This document shows, one piece after another, positions 7,897 to 18,356 of a stretch of 64,000 bases of DNA. Under the pieces are notes generated by a model. The model did no database searches. It saw nothing but the letters and a program-made list of their open reading frames with translations, and had not been told where the DNA came from. The DNA is from Asaia bogorensis (lineage in GTDB: Bacteria > Pseudomonadota > Alphaproteobacteria > Acetobacterales > Acetobacteraceae): the NCBI RefSeq assembly GCF_900465345.1, contig NZ_UEGO01000010.1, forward strand, positions 124,001-188,000, in the 5' to 3' direction. The position numbers were made by a program, and so were the translations under genes. Positions within the stretch are counted from its first letter, which is position 1; the number at the start of each line of letters is the position of its first letter.

Positions 7897-8421
7897 TCAG
7901 TGAGGGCGCTTGCGGAAAGCGTCGAGACTGACAACCTGGCCATCCTCGCTGGCTGCTGGGTGGGTGGCTTCGGCCTCCTCGGGTTCAGCCTCGGGCTCTT
8001 CGGCTTCAGCCGCCATCTCGCCCGGTGCAACCGTGAAGCGCAGGGCCATACGGATATGCGGGTCAGCAAAAGCCGTGATGGCGGCAAACGGAATGACCAG
8101 AACGCTGCCGATCCCCCCGAAGGAGAGGCCGACGGAGGCCGTCATGGCATCGCGGTCTACTTTCAGATCCCAGAACTGGTGTTGCAGCACGATTGTCATG
8201 TCATGCGGATACTGCGCACGCAGACGATCGGGAATGATGACGCCCGGATAATCGGTCAGAAAGGTGAGATAGAAATGATGCTCGCCCGGCAGTCCTTCGG
8301 CGCCCGCATAATCGAGAGCACGCAGCATGACTTCGCGATAGGCGTCTTCAACCCACTCATCGTAAGGCAGCAGGCTTTCTGGCAGCTCGTGATCCATGCC
8401 GTCACCCTGATCATCATTCAT
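7897..8421 (-). CDS. sspB: SspB-like ClpXP adaptor protein (alphaproteobacterial type)
   Basis: A 174-residue protein that matches the alphaproteobacterial SspB family: a folded substrate-binding domain (about residues 15-130, ESLLPYDEWVEDAYREVMLRAL, HHFYLTFLTDYPGVIIPDRLRAQYP, MTIVLQHQFWDLKV) followed by an acidic Glu/Ala-rich linker and a short basic C-terminal ClpX-docking tail (VVSLDAFRKRPH). It tethers ssrA-tagged proteins to ClpXP. Fittingly, the tmRNA gene that makes the tag lies just upstream on the same strand. The start ATG 8421 is followed by a second in-frame Met eight codons on. Confidence 0.88.
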   Translation of the reverse strand: MNDDQGDGMDHELPESLLPYDEWVEDAYREVMLRALDYAGAEGLPGEHHFYLTFLTDYPGVIIPDRLRAQYPHDMTIVLQHQFWDLKVDRDAMTASVGLSFGGIGSVLVIPFAAITAFADPHIRMALRFTVAPGEMAAEAEEPEAEPEEAEATHPAASEDGQVVSLDAFRKRPH

Positions 8422-8659
8422 TCTGGAAGATCCATCTTGCGAAAACTGATCACGCAGGGATGCGACGTTTCATGCGGGATGGCAAGGCCTTGCAGGGAAG
8501 CGCAGTGTTTCACCCATGCGCGGGCTGAACCCGCCCCGACTGCATGGCGTGGTTAGGCAGCGCGATAGGACGTTTCCGGGCGGAGGCGCATAACACCCGA
8601 AAGCCCGAACGACGGCTGTTCAGGCAGAACTTGCCTCTGACGTTGCTATCTGGAGTCCA

Positions 8660-8966
8660 TGTTGATCTGAAAAGTGGGAGGGCTTCTGTTGCCCGGTGCC
8701 CTCCCGAACCGCGCTTATCGCTTATGCAGCGACAGCGAGCACCTTTGTGTTATCATTGGCACTTGTGATTTAGCCCGATAACGGCGGTACAATGCCGGGC
8801 AAAAGATAAGTCTTTACCACGCACGTCGAGCCTGTTTCGTCCCCTGACTTTCCGTCGGGCAGAGCCCTCGGGAAGGAATGGTGGAGACGCCGGGCACTGC
8901 CCCCGGGTCCGTAACGATTATTCCACTTACCGTTTATCGCCATAGCCAAGGGCAAGCCCTCCGGCA
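8660..8966 (-). ncRNA. ssrA: tmRNA, circularly permuted two-piece form
   Basis: On the minus strand the order is acceptor piece, internal segment, coding piece. The acceptor piece ends CGTCTCCACCA at 8889-8879, preceded by a 5-bp stem CCGGG/CCCGG. The coding piece starts GGGGACG at 8844-8838. These two 7-mers pair into the acceptor stem with a G-U at the third pair, the alanine identity element. The tag frame at 8760-8722 reads ANDNTKVLAVAA then TAA. Such splitting is typical of alphaproteobacterial tmRNA. The 5' and 3' limits given are approximate; a strong stem at 8670-8702 probably lies near the 3' end. Confidence 0.9.
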
Positions 8967-8972
8967 CCGATG

Positions 8973-9001
8973 CATATAGGGTGTTGCTGTGCGCCCGGCA
9001 A
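8973..9001 (-). promoter_or_regulatory. Candidate tmRNA promoter
   Basis: On the minus strand TTGCCG (9001-8996) and TATATG (8978-8973) are separated by 17 bp, placing a start near 8966, just ahead of the acceptor piece. Confidence 0.45.
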
Positions 9002-9176
9002 GGGGTGGTTTGTCACCGCATTCCGCGCGTCATACCAAGCCGGTTGAATCGTGATGAACCATGAGTGCCCGTTTCCTGATGGCGCCTGATATGTAGGGGT
9101 GTCAGAAGCGGACAAATTGTCTCGCGAGGCGAAGTGCAGGTGTCTAAGCCGGCATTCCTGTGGTAAGCCTCGGCCC

Positions 9177-10085
9177 ATGCCGCTGACACCAGAACAACGC
9201 GCCGAGATCGACGCCTCCCGCCTTACGCCCTCTCAGACGAGCCGGCCGACCGTGCCTGCCCTGGAGGCGATTCTTTTCAATCCGATCGAGCTGCTCGACC
9301 ACGGTTTCGTTCGTGTGGTCGATTACATGGGCGATGATGGCGCGGTGGTACAGGCTGCGCGCGTGTCCTATGGGCGCGGCACCAAGAAGGTATCCGAGGA
9401 TACCGGGTTGATCCGTTATCTGATGCGCCATCGTCATTCGACGCCGTTCGAGATGTGCGAGATCAAGTTCCATGTGAAGCTGCCTGTATTTGTGGCGCGT
9501 CAGTGGATTCGCCATCGTATGGCGAACGTGAACGAGTATTCGGCGCGTTACTCGATTCTCGACCGCGAATTCTATCTGCCCGATCCCGAGCAGGTTTCGG
9601 CCCAGAGCGTTTCCAACCGTCAGGGTCGTGCTGAGGCGCTTTCGCCCGACAAGGCCGCCGAGGTGCTCGACCTGCTGCGTCAGGACGCCTCGCGCTGCTA
9701 TGACAATTACGAGACGATGCTCGACCCCGAGGGCTATGGTCTGGCGCGTGAACTTGCGCGCATGAACCTGACGCTCAACACCTACACGCAGTGGTACTGG
9801 AAGATTGACCTCCACAACCTGCTGCACTTCCTGAGCCTGCGTGCTGACAGCCACGCGCAGTATGAGATCCGGGTCTATGCCGAGGCGATGCTCGATATCC
9901 TGCGTGCCTGGGTGCCCATCACGGCATCGGCCTTCGAGGACTATCGACTGGGCGCGTTCACCTTCTCGGCAGGCATGATTGCCGTGCTGCAGCGCCAGCT
10001 GGCCGGTGAGACTGTGACACAGGCCGATTCAGGGCTGAGCAAGCGCGAATGGGACGAAATGCAGGCCGTTCTGGTCAAGGGCTGA
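9177..10085 (+). CDS. thyX: FAD-dependent thymidylate synthase
   Basis: ThyX makes dTMP from dUMP using methylene-tetrahydrofolate, FAD and NADPH. The 302-residue product has the ThyX signature RHR-x7-S as [11 protein letters not shown], preceded by [27 protein letters not shown], and the late [22 protein letters not shown] substrate block. ATG 9177 gives the normal family length with a short N-terminal extension ([16 protein letters not shown]). No thyA is present in the window. It is divergent from the tmRNA gene and followed after 4 nt by a small membrane-protein gene. Confidence 0.95.
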   Translation: MPLTPEQRAEIDASRLTPSQTSRPTVPALEAILFNPIELLDHGFVRVVDYMGDDGAVVQAARVSYGRGTKKVSEDTGLIRYLMRHRHSTPFEMCEIKFHVKLPVFVARQWIRHRMANVNEYSARYSILDREFYLPDPEQVSAQSVSNRQGRAEALSPDKAAEVLDLLRQDASRCYDNYETMLDPEGYGLARELARMNLTLNTYTQWYWKIDLHNLLHFLSLRADSHAQYEIRVYAEAMLDILRAWVPITASAFEDYRLGAFTFSAGMIAVLQRQLAGETVTQADSGLSKREWDEMQAVLVKG

Positions 10086-10089
10086 CCCG

Positions 10090-10335
10090 GTGAACGATCT
10101 GCACCGCATCATGAAGGACGGGGTGCCTGACCCCGATCCGCAGCGCAAACTCCCCTCGATCATGCCCTGGGCGATCGTTGCGCTTGTTCTGGTGCTGATC
10201 TCGCTTGGCATAAGGCTGTTCTGGCCCATTCCCACCGCCGAGAAACTGCCGCTCTGCGATCCTTCTGCGAAGGCGCAGACGGCGTGCGTGCGTACCAACC
10301 CCATACCGGCGCCAGCGGGTAACCCGACGCACTGA
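10090..10335 (+). CDS. Small single-span membrane protein
   Basis: An 81-residue protein from GTG 10090, 4 nt after thyX stops, so probably in its operon. It has a charged N-terminus, one strong transmembrane segment (PWAIVALVLVLISLGIRLFW, about residues 26-45) and a short periplasmic tail with two Cys (PLCDPSAKAQTACVRT). I do not recognise a family. Its position and codon use make it likely real. Confidence 0.6.
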   Translation: MNDLHRIMKDGVPDPDPQRKLPSIMPWAIVALVLVLISLGIRLFWPIPTAEKLPLCDPSAKAQTACVRTNPIPAPAGNPTH

Positions 10336-10398
10336 GTTTGTTCCGGCGATCGGGCTATGCGCCTGCTGATGGTCGGACAGTCTTATTATCCATGAGCG

Positions 10399-10440
10399 GA
10401 ATGAACGCCCCACCCAGCCTGGGTGGGCGAGGCGTCATTC
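10399..10440. terminator. Bidirectional terminator between convergent small genes
   Basis: Long imperfect dyad: outer arms GAATGA/TCATTC and inner CCCACCC-AGCCT-GGGTGGG. It lies between a plus-strand and a minus-strand gene that face each other. Confidence 0.55.
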
Positions 10441-10825
10441 AGGAATTGAGCCCCATCCAGCTGGGATGACGATGCTCGATCCAGGCAAGAAGTCTGCCGC
10501 TCCATCGACGCAGAAGGGGGATATCCTCCGCCAGCAGAAAAAAGCCCAGAGGCAGCATCCAGACGCCAAGAACAGGAAGGAAAGCCAGGCAGCCACCGAC
10601 CATGAAGAGAAGCCCCGCCGGAATACGGATCCAGATCCTCGACGGCGCGAGCAACCAGCGCACGGTTTTTGCGAGGCGTGCGGGTAGCCGGTCGATCAGC
10701 AGCCCGAGCCGACGTTGCCGCTCGGCTTCATCGCGCTCGGCCTTGCTCTTCTGGCCTTCAGAATGAACGGTGTCATGGGCGGAGGCCGAGTTCGTGGAAG
10801 CTGGGTCTCTGGTCATGGTTTTCAT
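10439..10825 (-). CDS. Small inner-membrane protein of unknown function
   Basis: A 128-residue protein with a charged, Lys/Glu/Arg-rich N-terminal half (SKAERDEAERQRRL), then an amphipathic RLPARLAKTVRWLL segment and two hydrophobic stretches (IPAGLLFMVGGCLAFLPVLG and VWMLPLGFFLLAEDIPLLRR). The FLPVLGxWMLPLGxxLLAEDIPxLRR pattern recalls small conserved membrane proteins seen widely in alphaproteobacteria, but no function is known to me. It is convergent with the small gene behind thyX. ATG 10825 or the Met four codons on could be the start. Confidence 0.65.
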   Translation of the reverse strand: MKTMTRDPASTNSASAHDTVHSEGQKSKAERDEAERQRRLGLLIDRLPARLAKTVRWLLAPSRIWIRIPAGLLFMVGGCLAFLPVLGVWMLPLGFFLLAEDIPLLRRWSGRLLAWIEHRHPSWMGLNS

Positions 10826-10994
10826 TACTGCTCAAGGGTGGCGTGCGACGATCCCCCTGTGTGACGTTGTCGGAAAAGTGAGGGATTCCGCAGTGGGTCT
10901 GACCGAAACCCCGAAGCCTGCTGCTGGTTCTGCATCCAACCCGGAAAACAATACCGGGGATGAACAAAAAGGCCCGATAAGGAGGCAAAATCCC

Positions 10995-11207
10995 ATGATG
11001 TATCCGACACTGGACAGCCTGTACGAGGCAATAAAGACTGGCGCGGTTGGCCTGACATCCTCGCTTCCCACCTATGGCGGCGAGGAGCCGCTAAACGCCC
11101 CTGAAATCTGGTCCTGGGACGCAGACCGCTACATGGTGGGCAGCTGCGCTGCTGATCTCTCGCTCGTCCCCCGTGATGAATGGCGCGGCGTCACGACGGA
11201 GCGCTGA
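10995..11207 (+). CDS. Small hypothetical protein
   Basis: A 70-residue acidic protein (MMYPTLDSLYEAIKTGAVGL..., ending DEWRGVTTER). A GGAGG site at 10981-10985 is spaced 9 nt from ATG 10995, which decides the start over the longer open frame from 10770 that would run through the divergent gene's promoter. No signal peptide, membrane segment or recognised domain. A terminator-like hairpin follows directly, so it appears to be a monocistronic small gene. Confidence 0.55.
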   Translation: MMYPTLDSLYEAIKTGAVGLTSSLPTYGGEEPLNAPEIWSWDADRYMVGSCAADLSLVPRDEWRGVTTER

Positions 11208-11219
11208 ACCGCGCAGTGA

Positions 11220-11270
11220 GCCTCCCCGATTGTCGGCTCAGACTGATCGGGAGGCAGTGGTTCGTTTTTG
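11220..11270 (+). terminator. Terminator after the 70-residue gene
   Basis: GCCTCCCCGAT / ATCGGGAGGC arms (one extra C) with a 15-nt loop, followed by a TTCGTTTTT tract. Confidence 0.65.
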
Positions 11271-11285
11271 AGGCAGGCGCGAAGG

Positions 11286-11429
11286 TCAGACCTTATATTT
11301 CAGACCCAGAACCCGGACCTCAGCGTAGGGATTCGGATCGTCTCGTCGGGTCATGAACATGGACAGGGCGTTGAAGCTTCTGATGTCGTCGGTCAGGGCA
11401 GGGGCTTTTCTATAAGGAGGCAGAAGCTT
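11286..11429 (-). pseudogene. Possible remnant of a coding gene
   Basis: On the minus strand an open stretch ending at TGA 11288-11286 reads ...DDIRSFNALSMFMTRRDDP then ...YAEVRVLGLKYKV, with strongly coding-like codon choice but no plausible ATG/GTG start; an in-frame TGA lies just upstream at about 11432. A second open stretch in another frame (RDPAELIAAKKAAEPQHLRG, about 11433-11530) abuts it. This looks like the frameshifted tail of an old gene. I do not recognise the family. The remaining 11271-11824 holds only this and a short tandem repeat. Confidence 0.3.
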
Positions 11430-11594
11430 TCAGGGTTTGTCTTGTACCGGGGTGGCGCCTCTCAAATGTTGTGGTTCGGCCGCTTTCTTTGCTGCAATAA
11501 GCTCCGCAGGATCACGCGATGCTGAACCCCTGTTCCTGAGCCCTGTTCGAACGGCGGAGTCCTGAGGGGAACGTTGTTTCGCCACTCGATACAA

Positions 11595-11615
11595 CCCGAT
11601 ACCCGATACCCGATG
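11595..11615. repeat. Three tandem copies of a 7-bp unit
   Basis: CCCGATA, CCCGATA, CCCGATG in direct tandem within a non-coding stretch upstream of the transglycosylase-like gene. A partial unit (CTCGATA) occurs just before. Confidence 0.7.
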
Positions 11616-11824
11616 CCGGTGTCAGTGTCTGACGCCTTTGTGCTGTATGAGGGAAAGGCGGGGCGATCGGGTCAGCGTCTCTCCAGTGTACCGAACGGCA
11701 CCGGACGATTCCCCTGGCGGTGCTGTGCCAGCCGATCAACCATAAGCCCGACATAATTTGTGCTATGAGAGAAGCGCCCGGACGGCATGTCGGGGCGTGG
11801 TGTGGCAGCAGATTCCGAGGGGTG

Positions 11825-12463
11825 GTGTCGATCTTGTCGTCCAGAAAATCGGTGAGGCGTCTTGGCCTCGCAGGCGGTTGCCTCGTGCCCTTGAGCCTTG
11901 CTGCCTGTACGCCCGCGCCGCCTGCGCATCCTGATGATATCTGCTCGGTCTTTCACGAAAAGCGGGGCTGGTATCATGCGGCGCTGCGCCAGGAGAAGAA
12001 ATGGAATGTGCCATTCTCCGTTCCGATGGCGATCATGTATCAGGAATCCGGGTACCACAGTAACCTGCATACGAAGCGCACCTACATTCTGTGGTTCATC
12101 CCCTGGGGCTACGTCACCACGGCTTACGGGTACCCGCAGGCCAAGACGGATATCTGGCAGGACTATCAGAAGGCGACCGATACCAGCGCCAGTCGTGAGA
12201 ATTTCGCCGACTCGCTCGATTTCATCAACTGGTACGTAACCAACACCCGCAAGCAGAACCGAGTGCCCGTGACGGATGGGATGCGGCAATATCTGGCCTA
12301 TCACGAGGGCTGGGGCGGGTACCGCAAGCGATCCTATGCCAGCAAGGGGTGGCTCATGACCGTCGCGCGCAAGGTAGGTGCACGGGCCAACGTCTATGCC
12401 GCGCAATATGCCAGCTGTGAGAACGACCTCAAGGACAAGGGATTCTGGAGCTGGCTTTTCTAG
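11825..12463 (+). CDS. Lytic-transglycosylase-like (SLT-fold) lipoprotein
   Basis: A 212-residue envelope protein. A lipoprotein signal (RRLGLAGGCLVPLSLAAC) puts the lipidated Cys near residue 25. The mature part begins ICSVFHEKRGWYHAALRQEKKWNVPFSVPMAIMYQESGYHSNL, the canonical transglycosylase SLT motif with the catalytic Glu in YQESG; later YLAYHEGWGGYRKRSYASK also fits the fold. GTG 11825 is chosen because a GAGGG site sits just upstream and the signal peptide then has normal length; ATG 11765 would add 20 residues. It should cleave peptidoglycan glycan strands at the outer membrane. Confidence 0.82.
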   Translation: MSILSSRKSVRRLGLAGGCLVPLSLAACTPAPPAHPDDICSVFHEKRGWYHAALRQEKKWNVPFSVPMAIMYQESGYHSNLHTKRTYILWFIPWGYVTTAYGYPQAKTDIWQDYQKATDTSASRENFADSLDFINWYVTNTRKQNRVPVTDGMRQYLAYHEGWGGYRKRSYASKGWLMTVARKVGARANVYAAQYASCENDLKDKGFWSWLF

Positions 12464-12625
12464 ATATCCTGCATCAGATCCATTCCGTGTGGTTGATAGG
12501 GATGGCAGATCTGAGCGGTGTATTTGCATTGTACTGAAGCCGCCAGACTGGTTCTGCCCTCCTGCGAGGCCTCGATCCCGGTCAGTAATGAGAAGGGGGG
12601 CGGCCCATGATGTTCGGGCGCTGTC

Positions 12626-13573
12626 TCAGGCAGCGCCAACCTGGCGGCATCCTTCAGGAATATGACGCGCCAGAAAAGCGGCGAACTCACGAAAAGCTGG
12701 GCCACGCGGATCGGAGCTGCGCCAGACCAGGCCGATCTGTCGGCTGGCTGAAGGCAGCGTGCGCGTGACCACGAGTTCGTCCCATTCGGCACGGTTGCGC
12801 AGGGCAAGCTGCGGAATGAGCGAATAGCCCTCGCCGGCACCGATCATGTGCCAGAGCATTTCCAGACTGGTGGCAAGGCGCTGCTGGTCGCGCATGGGCA
12901 TCATACCGCAGACAGCCAGCGCCTGATCGCGCAGACAATGGCCGTCTTCGAGCAGTAGCAAGCCGTTCTCGCCATGATCGCCCGCGAGATCCTGCATGGC
13001 GAGTGTTTCGCGCTCTGCCAATGGGTGCGTGCGAGGGAACACGGCCAGAAAGGGCTCCTCGAACAGTGGCGCGGTCTCGAAGCTCTCTCCCGAAACGGGC
13101 AAGGCTGCAAAGACGAGATCCAACTCGTTCTGGCGCAGGCGGGCCAGCATCGTGTTGGTCAGGCTCTCGGTCAGCTGCAATTTCAGTTCCGGATAGGACC
13201 GGCGCAACAGGGGCAGGAGGCTCGGCACATAATAGGGGCCCAGCGTTGCGATAACGCCGATGCGCAGCAATCCTTCCAGCGGACCCGTGCGGGCACGGGC
13301 AGCCTCGATCATCGCGCGGGCCGAGGCCAGAACCTCGCGGCCCATGGCGATGAGCCGGATACCATCAGGCGTAGGGGCTACATGGCGGCGTGAGCGCTCG
13401 AACAGTGTGACATCGAGCAGCATTTCAAGCTTGCGGACCTGTTCCGACAATCCGGCCTGGCTGACACCGCATCGTTCGGCGGCACGCGAGAAATTGCGAA
13501 GATCATCGACAGCCACCACATACTCGATGTCACGCAGGGAAAGCCCGGAAAGAGGAATATAGGTCATATCCAT
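12626..13573 (-). CDS. oxyR: Hydrogen-peroxide sensing LysR regulator OxyR
   Basis: A 315-residue LysR protein with N-terminal helix-turn-helix (LRDIEYVVAVDDLRNFSRAA...) and, decisively, the OxyR redox block LLLLEDGHCLRDQALAVCG with two Cys nine residues apart (about 213 and 222), equivalent to Cys199/Cys208 of E. coli. Oxidation by H2O2 forms the disulfide that switches the activator on. It is divergent from ahpC, a classic target, with 137 bp between. Start ATG 13573; ATG 13567 two codons on is equally possible. Confidence 0.95.
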   Translation of the reverse strand: MDMTYIPLSGLSLRDIEYVVAVDDLRNFSRAAERCGVSQAGLSEQVRKLEMLLDVTLFERSRRHVAPTPDGIRLIAMGREVLASARAMIEAARARTGPLEGLLRIGVIATLGPYYVPSLLPLLRRSYPELKLQLTESLTNTMLARLRQNELDLVFAALPVSGESFETAPLFEEPFLAVFPRTHPLAERETLAMQDLAGDHGENGLLLLEDGHCLRDQALAVCGMMPMRDQQRLATSLEMLWHMIGAGEGYSLIPQLALRNRAEWDELVVTRTLPSASRQIGLVWRSSDPRGPAFREFAAFLARHIPEGCRQVGAA

Positions 13574-13710
13574 AGATAAGACCAATGTGACCGGTTTGTG
13601 AAAGCGGTTTTGCCTATATCTGCCATTGACAGAAACGATTTCCGGGGCGTTCGTGTTCGTGGGACAAAGAGCCCGTCATCAAACAGAGATGTGAAAAGGG
13701 AGCATATCGC
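13572..13710. promoter_or_regulatory. oxyR-ahpC intergenic control region
   Basis: Divergent promoter region. ATAG-N7-CAAT at 13572-13586 is a seven-of-eight match to an OxyR half-operator, overlapping the oxyR start; the second half-site is poor. TATATC and TTGACA elements occur at about 13613-13631, but a clean promoter for ahpC could not be fixed. Confidence 0.35.
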
Positions 13711-14274
13711 ATGCCACGCATCAATTCGACCGTGAAGCCTTTCGAGACCGACGCCTATCATGATGGCAAGTTCATCAAGGTGTCTGAAGCCGATGTGAAG
13801 GGGAAGTGGTCTGTCTTCTTCTTCTACCCCGCTGACTTCACCTTCGTCTGCCCGACCGAACTTGAAGACCTCGCCGAGAATTACGAGACCTTCAAGCAGC
13901 TTGGCGTCGAGATCTACTCGGTCTCCACCGACAAGCACTTCACACACAAGGCATGGCACGACACGTCGCCAGCCATCGGCAAGATCAAGTATGTGATGCT
14001 GGCCGACCCGACGGGCACGATCAGCCGCAACTTCGATGTCATGATCGAGGAAGCCGGAATGGCCGATCGCGGCACGTTCCTGATCGATCCGGAAGGCAAG
14101 ATCCAGTACATCGAAGTCACTTCCGGTGGCGTCGGCCGCTCGGCTGCCGAGCTGATCGAGAAGATCCGCGCAGCCCAGTATGTAGCGTCGCATCCGGGCG
14201 AAGTCTGCCCTGCGAAGTGGAAAGAGGGTGAAGCCACCCTGTCTCCGTCGCTCGACCTGATCGGCAAGATCTGA
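13711..14274 (+). CDS. ahpC: Alkyl hydroperoxide reductase subunit C (peroxiredoxin)
   Basis: A 187-residue typical 2-Cys peroxiredoxin. The peroxidatic Cys47 is in [13 protein letters not shown] and the resolving Cys166 in PGEVCPAKW; both and the length match E. coli AhpC. It reduces H2O2, organic peroxides and peroxynitrite in the cytoplasm and is re-reduced by AhpF encoded 83 nt downstream. A AAGGGAG-type ribosome site precedes ATG 13711. It is probably the main OxyR target here. Confidence 0.97.
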   Translation: MPRINSTVKPFETDAYHDGKFIKVSEADVKGKWSVFFFYPADFTFVCPTELEDLAENYETFKQLGVEIYSVSTDKHFTHKAWHDTSPAIGKIKYVMLADPTGTISRNFDVMIEEAGMADRGTFLIDPEGKIQYIEVTSGGVGRSAAELIEKIRAAQYVASHPGEVCPAKWKEGEATLSPSLDLIGKI

Positions 14275-14282
14275 GGTCGTCT

Positions 14283-14304
14283 GGCCCGGCTTTCATGCCG
14301 GGCC
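14283..14304 (+). terminator. Attenuating hairpin between ahpC and ahpF
   Basis: GGCCCGGC-TTTCAT-GCCGGGCC, a perfect 8-bp stem 8 nt after the ahpC stop, without a T-run. It could reduce read-through or protect the ahpC 3' end so that AhpC exceeds AhpF. Confidence 0.5.
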
Positions 14305-14357
14305 AACCCCGCCGGGATCATCCGGCGCAGTTTTTCGGAAAGAGCAGGATCAGCCTG

Positions 14358-15917
14358 ATGTTGCAGGACCCCATCAAGTCAAAGCTTTCGACCTATCTCG
14401 CCAATTTGGGCCACCCGGTCGTGCTTGAAGCGTCCCTCGACGGGAGCGCGAAAGCGCGGGAGATGGGTGAACTCCTTCAGGAAGTTGCTGCCCTTTCCGA
14501 TAAAGTGACCTATTCGGAAGACGGTGTCAGCGAGCGTCGTCCGTCCTTCCTGATCCGTCGTGGCGACAGCCGACATGGCGTGAATTTTGCGGCCATCCCG
14601 ATGGGGCATGAATTCACTTCCTTCGTGCTGGCGTTGCTTCAGGCGGGTGGCCATCCGCCCAAGATCGAGCCGGCAATTGCCGAGCAGATCAAGGGGCTCG
14701 CAGGCGAGTTCCGCTTCGAGATCTTCGTCTCGCTGTCGTGCCAGAACTGCCCTGATGTGGTGCAGGCCCTGAACGCCATGAGCGTGCTCAACCCGGCCAT
14801 CAATGTCACCACCATCGACGGTGCCCTGTTCCAGGAGGAAGTGGCATCGAAGAACATCATGACTGTGCCACAGGTCTATCTGAACGGCATGGCCTTCGGT
14901 TCTGGCCGCATGGATGTGAACCAGATCCTCGCCAAGCTGGATGACGACGCCCCGCGTCGTGCGGCAGAGCGTCTGAAGGACATGCCTGCCTTCGATGTGC
15001 TGATCATCGGCAGCGGCCCTGCTGGCGCGTCAGCTGCCATCTACGCAGCACGCAAGGGACTGCGGACGGGGCTTGTGGCTGACCGCTTCGGTGGTCAGGT
15101 CATGGACACGGCTGGGATCGAGAACTTCATCTCGATCAAAGAAACCGAGGGACCCAAGCTCTCTGCCCAGCTCGAAGCCCATGTGCGCAGCTATGATGTG
15201 GAGATCATCTCCGGTCAGCGTGCCAAGGAACTCTTCCCCGCCGCGCGACCGGGTGGGCTGCATGGCATCGCGCTTGAGAGCGGGGCGATCCTGCACAGCC
15301 GCACGGTCATTCTGACCACAGGAGCTCACTGGCGTCAGCTGGGTGTGCCGGGTGAGGAGCAGTATCGCACCAAGGGTGTGGCCTATTGCCCGCATTGCGA
15401 TGGCCCGTTCTACAAGGGCAAGCGTGTTGCCGTGGCTGGCGGCGGCAATAGTGGTGTCGAGGCGGCCATCGATCTGGCAGGTATCGTCGGTCATGTCACG
15501 TTGTTGCAGCGCAGCTCCAAGCTCAAGGCCGACAAGGTGTTGCAGGACAAGCTGCGCAGCCTGCCCAATGTGACGGTTCTGACCGAGGCGCTGACGAGCC
15601 GCATTGAGGGTGACGGTAACAAGGTCAACGGCCTGACCTATCGCGGTGGCGATGGCAAGGACCACAGGATCGAGCTGGAAGGCGTGTTCGTCCAGATCGG
15701 GCTGCTGCCCAACACTGAGTGGCTGCGCAATACGCTGGCACTGAACGATTTTGGCGAGATCAAGGTCGATGATCACGGCGCAACCTCTGTGCCGGGCGTC
15801 TTTGCCGCAGGCGATGCGACGACGACGCCCTACAAGCAGATCGTGATTGCCGTGGGCGAGGGAGCGAAGAGCGCCCTTTCCGCCTTCGACTATCTGATCC
15901 GTCTGCCTGCCGAGTAA
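14358..15917 (+). CDS. ahpF: Alkyl hydroperoxide reductase subunit F
   Basis: A 519-residue NADH:peroxiredoxin oxidoreductase (E. coli 521). In order: an N-terminal tandem thioredoxin-fold domain with active Cys128/Cys131 (SLSCQNCPD), an FAD-binding Rossmann segment near residue 213 ([23 protein letters not shown]), the thioredoxin-reductase-type CPHC disulfide near residue 340, an NADH-binding [19 protein letters not shown] and the closing [31 protein letters not shown] 14358 gives the normal N-terminus ([18 protein letters not shown]); a longer frame from 14295 covers the attenuator hairpin. Electrons pass from NADH through FAD to AhpC. Confidence 0.97.
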   Translation: MLQDPIKSKLSTYLANLGHPVVLEASLDGSAKAREMGELLQEVAALSDKVTYSEDGVSERRPSFLIRRGDSRHGVNFAAIPMGHEFTSFVLALLQAGGHPPKIEPAIAEQIKGLAGEFRFEIFVSLSCQNCPDVVQALNAMSVLNPAINVTTIDGALFQEEVASKNIMTVPQVYLNGMAFGSGRMDVNQILAKLDDDAPRRAAERLKDMPAFDVLIIGSGPAGASAAIYAARKGLRTGLVADRFGGQVMDTAGIENFISIKETEGPKLSAQLEAHVRSYDVEIISGQRAKELFPAARPGGLHGIALESGAILHSRTVILTTGAHWRQLGVPGEEQYRTKGVAYCPHCDGPFYKGKRVAVAGGGNSGVEAAIDLAGIVGHVTLLQRSSKLKADKVLQDKLRSLPNVTVLTEALTSRIEGDGNKVNGLTYRGGDGKDHRIELEGVFVQIGLLPNTEWLRNTLALNDFGEIKVDDHGATSVPGVFAAGDATTTPYKQIVIAVGEGAKSALSAFDYLIRLPAE

Positions 15918-15966
15918 CGCCTGTGGGAACAATCGGGCACGGGTCAGGCCGTGGACTTGCAGGGCG

Positions 15967-15994
15967 GGGGCAGGAGGGGGAACCCTCCTGCCCC
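15967..15994 (+). terminator. Intrinsic terminator of ahpCF
   Basis: GGGGCAGGAGGG-GGAA-CCCTCCTGCCCC, a perfect 12-bp stem, followed by TTTT six nt on. Confidence 0.8.
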
Positions 15995-16056
15995 TGTTGC
16001 GCTTTTCTCCACCCATGCACGGGGACCAACCCGCGCGAAGCGGGAGAATGGGCGCC

Positions 16057-18211
<2,155 letters not shown>

Positions 18212-18356
18212 TCAGCCTGGCGGGTCATGAATGACTTCGCGGGCGACCCGCATTGAGCAGCGCACAGGTCATCGAGAGCAAATGCGTCACATCGGCTTGC
18301 GGGAACCCAAGATGCATCTCACTCATGCGCGGGCAAGGCTCCGGCTTGGTCTGAAA

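Noticed and set aside
8544-9178. Short frames in both strands near 8.5-9.2 kb
   Set aside because: The region is the structured tmRNA gene; the frames are incidental.
11268-11525. 85-codon plus-strand frame
   Set aside because: Opposes the better minus-strand coding signal; no plausible ribosome site or domain.
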